From the NCBI GenBank assembly GCA_963383645.1, contig OY726569.1, forward strand, positions 80,196,211 to 80,260,210: a stretch of DNA of 64,000 nucleotides. Direction: 5' to 3'. The DNA is from Muscardinus avellanarius (Eukaryota > Chordata > Mammalia > Rodentia > Gliridae). Below the pieces are notes generated by a model. That model did no database searches. It was not told where the DNA came from and worked only from the letters and a program-made list of their open reading frames with translations. The translations under genes were made by a program, and so were the position numbers. Shown in pieces: positions 11,361 through 24,136 of the stretch; within the stretch, counting starts at the first letter, position 1; the number at the start of each line of letters is the position of its first letter.

Positions 11361-11566
11361 GCCGGGCGTGGTGGTGCATGCGTGTAATCCCCATGCTTGG
11401 GAGGCTGAGACAGGAGGATCGCACAGGTTTGAAGCCAGCCTCAGCTACTTAGTGAGGCTCTCAGCAACTTAGTGAGACCTTGTTTCCAAATAAAGTATAA
11501 AATAGGGTTGGGAGTGTAGCCTGGCAGTAGAAAGCCCCTGGGTTCCACCCCCAGTACCACACACAT

Positions 11567-11570
<4 letters not shown>
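11361..11570 (+). repeat. B1-ID dimer SINE, full length
   Basis: gccgggcgtggtggtgcatg to cccccagtaccac; the ccccatgcttggg and gcacaggtttgaag features mark the young group. Its tail is (AC)n. Confidence 0.92.

Positions 11571-11602
<32 letters not shown>
11568..11602 (+). repeat. (AC)n microsatellite
   Basis: About 17 CA units at the SINE 3' end. Confidence 0.95.
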
Positions 11603-11604
<2 letters not shown>

Positions 11605-11929
11605 AAACATGACACTGTATTCTGAGCTGCTTTTCAGCAATAGTGTTCTTCTTAGCTGTTATAGAAATTATTTCTTCATAAATCTGTGGACCTCACTTTC
11701 AATGAGTGCACTGTTATAAGTAAAGGGTTTGTTAGTGTAAATGAGTAGATTATAGACTATGTTGCCCAAAGCTACCTACTGCCTGTGAAGCAGCTCAGTG
11801 GCTATTAAGAGCTGTAGGGAGGGACCAGAGCAAGTCTTCGAGGCTGCAGACACAGCCTCCTTGTTGTATACCTCACACACTGAGGACCTATTCAACCTAT
11901 TGGTTTAAAAAAAAAGCACACTGAGTTTC

Positions 11930-12165
11930 CACCTGGGCACAATGTCACACTTCTATAATTGTAATACTTGGGAGGCTAAGACAGAAGGATCATAGGTTTG
12001 AGGTCATCTTCAGCAACTTAGCAAGATCCTCACCAACTTAGTGAGACCCTGTTTCAAAAATTTAAAAATATTAAAAGGGCTGGAGTGTAGCTTGGAGGTA
12101 GAATACCCATGAATTAAATTCCCAGTACAAAACAAACAAACAAAAAACAAACAAAAAAATTCCTT
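11930..12165 (+). repeat. B1-ID dimer SINE, diverged
   Basis: From cacctgggcacaatgtcaca to the tail (CAAA)n. Confidence 0.85.
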
Positions 12166-12761
12166 TGGTATAAATCATTCTGGATTTTATTCATTTTTTG
12201 GGGGGTTGGGGTAACAAATGAGTAGCTGACCAATAATTTGGACACAGTTTTATTTTAAAGTTTTTTACTTTTTGGTTCTTCTTTTTCATATTATTTTGAT
12301 TATGCATTATATAATGTGTTGAATGCTACATAATATACTGCATAATGTTTTATAGGGATAGATGATCATAACTGAGTTAATTGTTCATCAGTCAGGAAAA
12401 TACTTCCTTACAGTGTTCTCCAACCTTTTGACACATAGTAACGATTAACTCTAGAGATTCACCTATTTATTTTCAACAAACTCCACTGATGGACAAAATA
12501 AGCAGCCCTTTTTTCCTTGCCCTTGTTAGTGAACCCGGGGAAGTAAATAGTAACCACTCTGGGGATAAGCAAACACACACCCATCATGCCCAGTCTGAGA
12601 TTCAGGAACCACATCTTGACGCAGTTACTTCTTGACACAATTTTAGAATTAGTATCTCAGGCTACTCTTTAGTAAGATATATAGAAATGAAGAACTCAGT
12701 ACCTTTTCATTTCATTTACAACAAAACAGTGATTGAAATAATCAACTTATGCGCAATAATT

Positions 12762-12826
12762 CCCAACTGCATTGATTGGTCCCTTATTATGGACCAAGTA
12801 TGAAGGGGCCAATCAATGCAGTTGGG
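12762..12826. repeat. 24-bp inverted repeat (hairpin), 17-nt loop
   Basis: Arms 12762-12785 and 12803-12826 pair at 23 of 24 positions, the exception being a T opposite G. The loop attatggaccaagtatg is 17 nt. It lies in unique intron sequence. Confidence 0.9.
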
Positions 12827-13837
12827 TTTTCTGCTACATTTTGGAGGTGTCTAAAACGTTGCTCATTATGTTGCATGTTGGCCAAAATGGACAACTTTTC
12901 TCATTTATTTTGACTTGAAAATAATTTGTTATGGATATAAAACCTATGAAGATGCTAGGGGTAAAATGATATACATTCGCTAACTAAACAATAATATAAT
13001 TATTGTCTTTGTTGTGAACATTTGGAAATATGCATTTTTTGTTTTAAATTTATATTGTGCTGCCATAAACTATCCCCATTAATAACAAAGATCTGGCCTT
13101 AATTTATGTTCTGAAGCTTTTATGTATGAAACTCTCAAAAGCAAATGAACTTCCCAGCCCAGGTCCCTTACCCTCGAATCTTCCAGCACACTCAGAATCT
13201 AGACCTGGACCCTCTTAGGATTCCAGTTTGCTCTGGACAAATCTTTCATCCTAACATTGGGGGAGCAATGAGTAGAAAGCAGCCAGTGACTGCATGTGTG
13301 AGGATTGTAAACAAAGTTTGTGTTGGGCCCTAATCTTCACTGATGTAATTTCAGCTGCAGTGCCAGAAGGCCAATCAGCTGAAGTAACCAAAATCTTGCC
13401 TGAAAGAAAACAGATTTGCCACAGTTAGCAGCCGAAGTGAAAATCGTCAGTGTCTCTCTGGTACCTCTATCTTTCACATGCTAGCTTGATCTGCTTTCCT
13501 TGTTCCCAGCCTAACCCACCAGGCAGAAGGTAGATGGATCCTTCAGTGACGCTACTGCAGTGCTTTTGGCCAAGGCTAAGGATTTCTTTCCCCATTGAAC
13601 ATCTGGGTTCGTCCCCCGTCTGTCAGCTCATCTACGCCAAGCTCTTTTGGACTCTCTTTTTGGGTTCCAGCCACTCCCATCTTGTAGTTGAGAATAGCAT
13701 GACCTTAAAATTTGGTCTTAAAAGTTCCTCTGTAGGATTTATCTATTTCCTGCTTCAGGGGCTTTTGCACACTAGAAATATTAGTTTTCATACATTTTTT
13801 ACTATCTGCTAAGTATGTCTTTGTGGGCCTAAAAGGC

Positions 13838-13893
13838 AAAAAAAAAAAAAAAAAAAAAAGAGAGAGAGAGAGAGAAAAAAAAACCCACAAAAA
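13838..13893 (+). repeat. A-rich and (GA)n tract
   Basis: About 22 A, seven to eight GA units, then further A runs. Confidence 0.95.
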
Positions 13894-14099
13894 AAAACCC
13901 TTTCTTTGTTACTACAAAGGTTTCTGTGAATGTTCAGTACTTCTGTTTAAAAAATTCAAAGAGATAGCATGATTTTATCAGGTAGGAAACCTAATTTTCT
14001 ATTCTTATTCCCCCCCCCACCCCTGCATGTTAATAATGAGAAAACAAATAGAAGTCTCCATTTCTGATTCTTTTTCTTTCTTTTTTTTTTTTCTTTTCT

Positions 14100-14308
14100 T
14101 TTTGTAGAGCTGGGAAATGAACCAGGGCATTCTGCCTCTGAGCCTCTGAGCTACATCCTCAGCCCTACTTTATTTTTTATTTTGAAACAGGATCTCATCA
14201 AATTATAAGGATCTCGCTAAGTTGCTACGGCTGACTTCAAACCTGTGATCCTCCTGTCTCAGCTTCCCATGTACTGGGATTACAGGCATACACCACCACA
14301 CACAGCTT
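14100..14308 (-). repeat. B1-ID dimer SINE
   Basis: T-rich tail, inverted ID arm with a small internal duplication (gcctctgagcctctgagc) and B1 arm ending caccaccacacacagct. Confidence 0.88.
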
Positions 14309-14474
14309 TCTTTTAATATGAAAAAAAATTAAGGTTCCTACTATTTACAAGACTTCTTTATTCAGTGACTAAATGATGAGCTCATGTTTCTTAACCATCC
14401 TAATGAAAGAATCGTCAAAGGCCACTTGGAGAGAGGCAGGTAAACATTTGGTAGGCTTATATTCTAGCTCATAA

Positions 14475-14732
<258 letters not shown>

Positions 14733-14939
14733 TAAAGAGCAATATATTCTTCTGGTGAAAGAATTATTGCATAGTAAAGTTTCTAGATTTCCCTTTAACA
14801 TGATGTGACACAAATCTTTGATCTGGAGCCCTGTTCATTACTTCATGTCAGAAGGGCTTCAGTTCATTTCTTTCTGAAATGGGAATTGATTGCTTATTGA
14901 ATGATAAGCCCTGTACAAAGTCCACACGAATAACAATTT

Positions 14940-15095
14940 ACAATCTTTTCTGAAGCAACCCAGCATTTTATTAACTCTTTGAGGTAGGCGTATTCATATT
15001 CATTTTACAGATGAGGAAACCAAGATCTAGAGAAGCTAGGTCTGTTCCACAACAGATTGAAACTGGAACTTGAACCCAGATCTTACATGTATTGC
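14940..15095 (+). repeat. MIR element
   Basis: The MIR core tttacagatgaggaaacc followed by ttgaacccagatctt. Confidence 0.75.
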
Positions 15096-15269
15096 ACAGG
15101 TGTACATTATAATTACTTGGTCTTCCATTGTTTCTTTGGGTCATGAGGCATTTGTTTCTGTCCTGAGCAGTTACTCTGTGAGAGTCAAAACCTTGTCATA
15201 GGTGCTCTCAGAATACATCGTCCTCCAATTTAACATTTTTCTTTACCGGTTGTTACTTTATAAAATTCT

Positions 15270-15425
15270 TAAGGCTGAGACAGGAGGATTGCAGATTTGA
15301 GGTAGCCTCAGCCTCAGCAACTTAGAGGGACCCTGTTTCAAAATTAAAAGTAGGGTTGGGGGTGTAGCTTGGAGATAGAATGCCCCTAGGGTTGAACCCC
15401 CATTACCCTCCAAAAATAAAAAAAT
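15270..15425 (+). repeat. B1-ID SINE, 5'-truncated
   Basis: Begins within the left arm (ggctgagacaggaggattgc) and keeps a full ID arm. Confidence 0.85.
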
Positions 15426-15511
15426 TCTTAGATTATTAGAATCAACCTTGTATGATAATTTTGACTACATACCAGTCATTTGAACCTGTCAGGGATATAA
15501 CATTGTAGGAG

Positions 15512-15513
<2 letters not shown>

Positions 15514-15549
<36 letters not shown>
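15514..15549 (+). repeat. (TG)n microsatellite
   Basis: 18 TG units. Confidence 0.98.
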
Positions 15550-15552
<3 letters not shown>

Positions 15553-16419
15553 AAATCACAATGACTAGGAACTTCAAGGTTTTTGGTAAGGTCAGAGCAT
15601 ATAGAAGAAGTCACAACTCTTAAGTAATCTCTTTAACAACAGAAATCTTTAAAAAGAGAGGGACCTTTAAGTCTGAGAAAGCTGCATCCTTTATCTCACC
15701 CAGTGATGACCCTACTCCAATTTTTAGTCACCTGGATATAGAAGTCTTTATATGAGGCTTATTATAAAAATATGTTGGTTATCCCAGAAAACAACTTGCA
15801 AACTTAAAGTAGTGAATACATATGCAAAGATAAAACCTTATGTGCTGTGAATAATCCTTCAACCATCAGTGGAAAATGTTAGCTCTGCTCTTTCCAAGTG
15901 GAAAATTGAGACTGCCTTTTTTGAGAGTCAATTTGTCTGCTCCACTGTGAAAAAAAAATAATGTTTTAATATAGCAGCTTAAACCACCCTATAGTAAAGA
16001 CAGCAAAGTAGAACTATGAAATCTGACTCTCTCGTTATGAGGCTGTTCATTTTATGCTGGAGTAAATTGGCACCAAAGGACAGTATACAAAAAATCAAAT
16101 TCAAGAAGGAAAAAAATAGCTTAAAAGTGAATAACCACTGAAAATGCTGGCTTATAATGCACACTGCATTTCTATGGCTTTCTACAACAGTATGTAGGCT
16201 TACCACTGTAAAACTTAATACCAGTCGTGTGAATTCCTTCTTGGAAATATAGATAGGAAGCAAACCCTAATCCATTGCCTAACGATGATGGCAGTGGTCT
16301 TGCTCATGAAGAAGATGGGTGTCAAGCTGCCTCTGTGCTCTGCATGAGGGCTAGAGATTCCTTATAACTCACAGACGTTACATCAGCAGAAGGCCCCCAG
16401 ACCCATCATATAGAAACAT

Positions 16420-16608
16420 ACATTTATTTATTTTTATGCTGCGGATTGACCCGAGGGGCATTCTACCTCCAAGCTACCCCATCAGCCCTTATTTTTTTAC
16501 TTTGAAGCAATGTCTTATTAAATTGTCAGGGCTGGCCTTGAACCTATAATTCTCCTATCTTAGCCTCCTAATACCAGGATTGCAGGCATGTGCCAACACA
16601 CCCAGCTG
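16420..16608 (-). repeat. B1-ID dimer SINE, diverged
   Basis: Inverted ID arm ggggcattctacctccaag and B1 arm ending ccaacacacccagct. Confidence 0.82.
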
Positions 16609-17604
16609 CAGAAGAGGACAACAACCTCTTAATGGCTGTTGGTTCTGCAAAATCTTTTGAAGCATTTGTGATGTTATGATTTGATTTCTGTTTAGATTTC
16701 AAAGTCCCTAAGTGTGTGTTGTATTTTTCTTTCCATTAATGACTTTCCATTGTGCCAGTTATTCAATTTTGAAAGCTCTCTTATTCTTAGAGATATAAAA
16801 GGGCCACCACCTTTCAAGTGACTATTATAGTTCTTTCTTTTATTGCCAACCTTTTTAAATCAGTCATTTCTACTTTGACCCATATTCTGCATTACCCATG
16901 CATTTCTTCATGTCTTCCTTTCACTCTTTTTACTGAAAGTGGTCTTCTCCTCCTGAAATTGCCCCATAGTGGCTAGCTCCAGAGCCATGTCTTGGTTGTG
17001 GGCCTTGCCATTCCTAGCCTAGGTCTAGGAACCTTTGACATGGAACCCTTTTCTCACTTATCCTCCATGGTATTGTTTTCTCCCTAACCTAATGTTTCTA
17101 GCCTGCTTTTTTTTTTTTTTTTTTTTTTTTTGGTTCTTTCTCCTTTTCCTGTACCTGAGTGTATTTCTGTATTCGTTTCCTTCTTTCTCACATCTGAGGG
17201 TTTCATCTGTTCCCATGGTCTCCGTTTTCACTGCCTGTCTTTGAAAGCTACCTTCCCTAAATAGCTCTATCTCATCACCTTACTAGAAGTGATATCTGCT
17301 TTTTGCATTCTGATAGTACCAGTAATATATATATATACTATGGTACTTTTGTAGCTATTATCTTTTTATTTAACTATTTGAGTACATATTTGATTTGGAC
17401 TTTCTCATTGTCATTTTATTGAGGGAAGAGAATAAGATTCATCTGCTTTGACTTTCTGTATCTTTAATGCTGTTCTGGGTCTTGTTTTTCAAAATATATC
17501 ATATACCTTTCCTCAAATCTCCACTGTCTAATCTCATCATAACTTATCTTCTGATACTCAGTGCAATCTTTGCTCTTTCCCCTCTTTGACTCGTTAATTC
17601 ATAG

Positions 17605-17781
<177 letters not shown>

Positions 17782-17969
17782 TGAATCACAACATCCTGTT
17801 AGAACAGGGTAGACATCTCTGTCCAGTCTCTGTTTTCTAGCAGCATCAACCAGAATATTGCCGTTAGGGCAAGTAAGATCCCAGACCTTAACCCACTGGG
17901 CTGAAAGCTCCTTATTACTTTTGAAGGCCCAGTGACAATAGTTAACTCTTTTCAAAAGGCATATTCCAG

Positions 17970-18113
17970 CCGGGCGTGGTGGTGCACACTTGTAATCCCA
18001 ACATTCTAGAGGCTGAGACTGGAGGAATGTGGTTCACATTCAGCCTCAGTTACTTAGTAAGGCCCTTTGCAACTCAGTGAGACCCTGTTTCAAAAACGAA
18101 AAGACTAAAAGGA
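17970..18113 (+). repeat. B1 arm of an outer SINE
   Basis: gccgggcgtggtggtgcaca to a linker caaaaacgaaaagactaaaa. Its ID arm is displaced to 18336 by an inner SINE. Confidence 0.88.
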
Positions 18114-18334
18114 ACTAGGCGTGGTGGTGCACACTTGTAATCTCAGTATTTGGAGGTTGAGACAGGAGGATTGCGATTCAAGGACAGCCTCAGCTACTTA
18201 GCGAGGCCCTCCGCAACTCAGTGAGAGCCTGTTTCAAAATAAAGACTAAAAAATAGGGCCAGACATGTAGCTTTTAGGTAGAATGCCTCTGGGGTCCATC
18301 CCCAGTACTGCAAAAAAGAAAAGAAAAAAAAAAA
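18114..18334 (+). repeat. Inner B1-ID SINE nested in the linker
   Basis: A complete dimer with its own ID arm (agggccagacatgtagc) and an A-rich tail that ends where the outer ID arm starts. Confidence 0.85.
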
Positions 18335-18335
18335 T

Positions 18336-18400
18336 AGGGCTGGGAGTGTAGCCCAGAGGTATAGTGCCCCTGGGTTCCATCCCCAGTACCACACACATCC
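18336..18400 (+). repeat. ID arm of the outer SINE
   Basis: agggctgggagtgtagcccag to ccccagtaccac. It completes the copy begun at 17970. Confidence 0.85.
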
Positions 18401-18837
18401 TTTGAGCTGTATCACCGCTGAGGTTAATCCTGGCACATATGCATTTATATTGTTGATAATGGCCTGTAGACAATGGTGAATTGACTACAAAGAGCAATTA
18501 GAACTGTGAATTTAATATGATAACACATTCTTCTTTTTTCTGAGAGTTAGACCATCTTCTCTGGACATCATTTTACAATTAAGTCCAAGAAATATACTAA
18601 TTAGGGGTTTTGTAAGTACCTTATATATCTACAGGTCTCAGAATGCATTAAAAATATTATTTGGGAAAGAAGAAAATATCATTTGCAGAATGAAAAGTTT
18701 GTGACCTAGAAATTTTAATGGCATTTCTAAATTTGCCTTGAATCTTTAGTAGAATATCAATATACCATATCCATGATTTACTACAGAACTGTTGAGAATT
18801 CTGCTATATCTGATATAAGTAAAGAATTTATTCAATT

Positions 18838-19025
18838 TTAACTGGGTATAGTGGTGCATGCCTGTAATCCTGACTACTCCAGAGGCTGAAGCAGCAGCAT
18901 CCCCAGTTTGAGGCTAGCCTTTGCAACTTAGTGAGAGGCTGGTGGTATAGCTCAGTAGTAGAGTGCTTGTTTAGTATATATAATGCCCTGGGTTTGATCC
19001 CTAGCACTAAAAAAATTTATAAAAG
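18838..19025 (+). repeat. Older B1-ID element without linker
   Basis: The left arm runs directly into a fuller tRNA-like ID arm (agctcagtagtagagtgctt and gggtttgatccctag). It looks like an older form than the abundant short-armed copies. Confidence 0.8.
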
Positions 19026-19420
19026 AATTCAATTTGGAAGCTGGTATAAAAGCTAAATTTCTTTCCTAATTGCACCAAAATACTGTGTCTCTGTTGTACT
19101 TGTAAAGCTGCAAGTGTGATCTCAGATCTTACTAAATTACTATTAAAAGCTCTTTTCTTAATGGGCTATATAAGTAAAAACATGATAAAAATTTACATTT
19201 ATTTCACAACTATTACTTGGGAGTTTCAAAACATTTCATCAAATAATGACCAGAAGTAATGTATCAAATTTGTAGGTAGCAAAAGTACATAGAGCAATAA
19301 AAAAGTCTTTACTATAAGGTCCAATTAAAACTCAAGGGTAATGAAAACAGATGATGACGTGTGCATTTATCAGGAGTCAGTTTTATCTCTTGTTTTTCCA
19401 TGGGGTGGGACACTGGATAG

Positions 19421-19525
<105 letters not shown>

Positions 19526-20976
19526 TAGAAGATTCCTGACTAACAAGAACTGTCATATCCTTTCTTCCATCCTACTCACTAAATCCCCAACATTCCTTTG
19601 TCTCTGACACATGGAGTTGAATGAAATCACTCTCAGAAGGAGAAAAAGCTTAACAGGCATCTTTTCCATATCGCAGCCAGTTATGTTGCTGCTGTCATGG
19701 TTGCAGTGATCAAAACAGTGCCTCTGGGTGTCTGGGCTAGTTCTAGACAGCCTTCAAGTACGCACCACTCAAAGTACTGAGAGAGACTGTTGGAAATGTG
19801 AAGTTAAGATGTCTGGTGTTTATTGGGTCTGAATTTATCCCTCACCTGCTGATGCAGTGAAGATGAGCGTATTTTTTTCCTATTTTGAGAGGGTTAAGGA
19901 ATTGGTAATTTTTCAACACTGTGAGGGTCACACCTAATTTATGTAAAATAGAACAAGCCTTTCATGCTTAGCGTTAACTTCTCTGAAGTGAAAATCACAA
20001 TATTCAACTCTATCTTGATACAAGTCAGTCAGACTATTTCATCCATTGACATTATTTCCAAAGGAAGAGATAACAAAGGCACTTAATTTTAAAGTTTGTA
20101 AAAACTCATGCTAGAAGGTTTTTTTTTCTATTTAAGAGAGTTGTGCAAGATCACTAAAATAAAATAAAGGATAATGCAACCGTAAATCTTAGTAATTAGA
20201 CTTTAGTCAACAAAGTCACATTGCAGAGAAAAATCAGTAGAAAAGTATCTCTGTTATAAGTGAAGTTAAATTAGATAATGGTTTAACACTCACCAGCATA
20301 TTTTGACCATTGTTGAATTCCTTGTGCAGACCTCACTATGGCCTTAGCACCATGTGCATAATCATATAGCAAACAAATGCATCATTTTGTAGGAGGTCCA
20401 TAGTTATATAATGTTATTTTAGTGACATTCTTGGGTCTTGAGTAATATGTTTGATACAACAGGTAATAGTTTCTCACATAAATATTTTAAGAAAAGGAAA
20501 GGAAAAAGAGTAGATTTTGTCCAGAAATTCTATTTTTAAAACTGAAAAAATAATTTCTGGTTTCTCCTAGAGCTCTTCAAAAGTCCTTCAAATATAAAAA
20601 TGGGGAAAAAATCCAAACTTTTAAAGAATGATGTGTATGCCCCTAGAGGCCTAACTGAAAACTAAAAATAAATGATAACTAATAATAACTGTTAATTAAT
20701 GTAGATTTGAAGATAAGATACATTGGATCATATTTACTACTGATGTGGACTGAGCATTGATTACTGGGAAATAAGTTACAGTGTCAGTTCTTTCACTAAG
20801 TTAGAGTGAGTACATGGGTGCCTTTGTCAGGGCTGGTAAATTTAAATGCCTACAGGAGCCAAGCAGGAAGGCATAAATGATGAAGTGGGCAGCTTATATT
20901 TTGACTGGCCATATCCTTTGCTTTTCAGTATTCTGAGAAGGGCCAAATAAAACACCTTGGCAGGCAAAGGCAGCTG

Positions 20977-21094
20977 CCTGTTTGCAACCTCAGCTTTAGA
21001 TCATTGTAGTTACTCAAGGCACTTATCTCCTGCATTGAGCTACTGTGGAGACCCTGGAAGTTACTCTGAGATTTATGGAAATGGTTTTCTAGAC
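20977..21094. repeat. 118-bp direct repeat, copy 1
   Basis: Identical to 21703-21820 at 117 of 118 positions by eye. Confidence 0.97.
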
Positions 21095-21571
21095 CTACAT
21101 TACAATATATTTTGAAGACAGCATGTTGGTTCTTTGTAATAATGTGGGCATCCTTTGGTTACGTGAAGACCATTTATGTGAAACTAGGTTTCAGGAAAAA
21201 GAAAAAAAAAAGGCTGTTGAGAAGCTGCTGTGGATACTACAGACCATACATGATGTGTTCACTGGAAGGATCCCTTAGGCTCTGATCTCTTTCTTTATAC
21301 TTTCCATTTGGAAAGCCTATAATCATATTAGTTTGAAGTGATCTTAGACACCATCTAGTTCAGTCTCTTGCATTGTATAGATGGTTAGAGAATTCTTTTG
21401 TGGCCACACTGGTGGTTCTCCTTATTTCTAACAGGCAACTCAAATAGCAAGTGGCACCTTTAGTGAGGCTACTAAAATTATTTAGAAGTAGGTAAACTGT
21501 AAAGGGGCATTTAATAAACATTTCAGGCTCTATGGGCTCCATATATATTGCATATTCTTTAAAAAAAATGT

Positions 21572-21578
21572 ACACACA

Positions 21579-21620
<42 letters not shown>
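21572..21620 (+). repeat. (CA)n microsatellite
   Basis: About 24 AC units with one interruption, upstream of repeat copy 2. Confidence 0.97.
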
Positions 21621-21623
<3 letters not shown>

Positions 21624-21702
21624 CTAGAAGTCATACAGAAACAGGTCACTGTTCACATTTGGCCCACACTCTGTAGTTTGGTGACTCCAAGACCATGGCT
21701 CT

Positions 21703-21820
21703 CCTGTTTGCAACCTCAGCTTTAGATCATTGTAGTTACTCAAGGCACTTATCTCCTGCATTGAGCTACTGTGGAGACCCTAGAAGTTACTCTGAGATTT
21801 ATGGAAATGGTTTTCTAGAC
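21703..21820. repeat. 118-bp direct repeat, copy 2
   Basis: Second copy, 726 bp downstream of copy 1, lying between complementary (CA)n and (GT)n tracts. Confidence 0.97.
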
Positions 21821-21832
21821 TTAGTTCAGTCT

Positions 21833-21834
<2 letters not shown>

Positions 21835-21864
<30 letters not shown>
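21835..21864 (+). repeat. (GT)n microsatellite
   Basis: 15 GT units just after repeat copy 2. Confidence 0.97.
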
Positions 21865-21867
<3 letters not shown>

Positions 21868-21990
21868 GCTGCTGAGCATTTAAAATATGGCTACTGTAAT
21901 TCAAGGGAAAATAAGCTTTAACTTTATTTAATTGTAAATGGTTACATATGACTGATGATTGCCATATTGGCCAGTGCAGAGCGAGAAGAT
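21865..21990 (+). repeat. hAT-Charlie-type DNA transposon fragment
   Basis: gagcatttaaaatatggctac to gccatattggccagtgcag, the common terminal motif of small hAT elements. The family name is uncertain. Confidence 0.6.
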
Positions 21991-22148
21991 CCACTGGGAT
22001 GAATTATCGTGTGTTAGAGTTTTTAGATTGCTTTCATTTATATTTAATTTCTATTAAAGAGGAATTTTCAACTTGTGCTTTTCACTTTTTTCCTTCTTCA
22101 GTTTATAGTTTTCTTAATAAAATGTAGTACAAAGATTTTCTAAGCTAG

Positions 22149-22322
<174 letters not shown>

Positions 22323-22544
22323 TAATTAATGAACAGAAAGAAAATGTGAAAAAGTGAGACGTGGAGGGGAGAGTCAAGAATACTATGATGGCTGAGCACT
22401 AGAAGTCGTCAAGGTGCAGCATGGGGCTGGGGTGGGAGATAGGGAGCAGTACTTTTTGTCCTGAAGGCAGAAGAGGAAACTGGTTGTTATTTTTATTTTT
22501 TCATGATAATAACAGAGAGCTTTTCAGGAAATACTAATAATAGC

Positions 22545-22620
22545 TAACATTGAGTGGCTACTTACTATGTGCTGGGCGCGATCTTATTTTTTACTTCCAA
22601 CCATCATTCAGAGTAGGCCT
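22545..22620 (+). repeat. MIR fragment
   Basis: ttgagtggctacttactatgtgctgggcgc resembles a MIR 5' section. Confidence 0.6.
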
Positions 22621-22621
22621 T

Positions 22622-22950
22622 TGTTTTAATCAGCGTTTCCATTACTGTGAGCAAAACAACTGGCATGTACAATTTAGAGAAGGAAAGGTTTATTGGGGCT
22701 CACAGTTTCATAGGCTCCAGAGGTTTCAGCCCATGGTTGGCCAGCACTGCAAAGGCAGGGAAGAGGGCAGAAAATGCCGCCCTCTCATCGCAAAAGCCAG
22801 AAGCAGAGGGGAAGAGGAAAGGCCTTTGGATGTGGATAGTACCCAGGGTGAGTGCCCACCAGCCAGGCCCCGCCTCTGAACCTTGCTGCATCAGAGACAC
22901 ACTTTCAACACATGAACTTTGGGGAAACATTCCAATCCAAACCATAGCAG
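22622..22950 (+). repeat. Medium-reiterated rodent repeat, copy 1
   Basis: Starts tttccattactgtgagcaaa and includes gaaaggtttattggggctca; ends ccaatccaaaccatagca. Related copies lie at 38770-39170 and 46755-47150. I recognise the layout from rodent genomes but cannot name the family. Confidence 0.65.
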
Positions 22951-23111
22951 CCTTATATTAAATCCCCTTTACAGATGAGAAAGTGAGCTGAAAGAACTGA
23001 GTAACTTGCTCAGGTCTACTCTTCACTGTACAGGGGAAGGAGTTTGGTTCTCAGTCTGCCTGGCGCAAAGCTTGTTCTCTTCATCTCCACTCTTTTGCCA
23101 CGTCCTTTTTA

Positions 23112-23246
23112 TTTATTTTTTTTTAATGTGAAACAGGGTCTCATAAGTTGCTGAGAACCTTACTAAGTTGCTGAGACTTACTTCGAACCTGCAGTCCTCC
23201 CGTCTTAGCTGTACTGGGTTGTAGATGTGCTCCACCACACCAGGCT
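23112..23246 (-). repeat. SINE left arm
   Basis: Inverted B1 arm ending ctccaccacaccaggct; no ID arm. Confidence 0.8.
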
Positions 23247-23284
23247 CTCTTTTGTCTCTTCTAATAGTTTTTCTCATTCTTATC

Positions 23285-23440
23285 CAGTGAGACCCTTCAA
23301 CACCACTGGCATTTGGGGGAGAATCCTTTGTTGTGTGGGGAAGTTCCGTATCTGGTGGGATGTCTCATATCCTTGGTCCCAAGCCCCAAATGCCATTGGC
23401 ATCCCTCAGGCAGTGCAGCTACCCAGAATGCTCGCCTGTG
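23285..23440 (-). repeat. hAT-like fragment
   Basis: ccactggcatttgggggagaat paired with ccccaaatgccattggcatc as imperfect inverted ends; resembles a small hAT element. Confidence 0.45.
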
Positions 23441-23759
23441 TGGCCGCTGCTGCAGAACACCATGATCAGGAATTCTGGAATTGAATGCGGACCACACTGT
23501 CTCCAGCTCACATGATCAAAATGTAGCAGTAACATTCTGTTATAAACAAAGCTCTGTGCTTTAGGTGTAAGATTTATTTAAAACCTAGGTGAAAGTATGA
23601 GGACAAGTAATCAGCATACTACTTTTGTCTAAGTACTAGGTTCAAAGATAAAGACATTTCCCTGCTCTTAAAGCTATCATAATCCAGTGTGGAAATACCT
23701 AGGCTATCATAATTTAATGAGAAAATAGCCAGGAAAATGGTTATCTAAAATATGAAATG

Positions 23760-23845
23760 AAGCCCAGTATGGTGGCGCACACCTATAATCCCAGTACAGA
23801 GAGGCTGAGACAAGAGGATTGCAGGTTTGAAGCAAATAATCCCCC
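23760..23845 (+). repeat. SINE left arm, truncated
   Basis: agcccagtatggtggcgcac to gcaggtttgaagc, then (GT)n. Confidence 0.8.

Positions 23846-23848
<3 letters not shown>

Positions 23849-23896
<48 letters not shown>
23849..23896 (+). repeat. (GT)n microsatellite
   Basis: 24 GT units. Confidence 0.98.
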
Positions 23897-23899
<3 letters not shown>

Positions 23900-23939
23900 A
23901 ATATAACAAGTTTTTCCAAAGAGATGATATTTGTTTGTT

Positions 23940-24136
23940 TCTGCAGTACTAGAGATTGAACCCAGAACTTCACACATGCTAGGCCAGCCAGTACTCTACT
24001 ATTGAGCTATGTCCCTAGCCTTTTTTTTTTTAAGAAAGGACTTGCTAGATTGCCCACGCTAACCTTGAACTTGATATCCTCTTTTCTCAGCCTCACAAGT
24101 AGCTAGGATAACAGGTATGCACCACTGTGCCCGGCT
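23940..24136 (-). repeat. Older B1-ID element
   Basis: Inverted ID arm of the longer form (catgctaggccagccagtac) and B1 arm ending caccactgtgcccggct. Confidence 0.8.

Noticed and set aside
11568..11602. CRISPR-like regular repeat
   Set aside because: Dinucleotide microsatellite; no spacer structure, and this is a mammalian nuclear genome.
18935..19010. tRNA-like sequence with box A/box B motifs
   Set aside because: It is the ID arm of a SINE, not a tRNA gene; no intact cloverleaf.
23707..23977. His-Thr repeat open frames
   Set aside because: Translation of a (CA)n/(GT)n microsatellite; same at 6562 and 21360.
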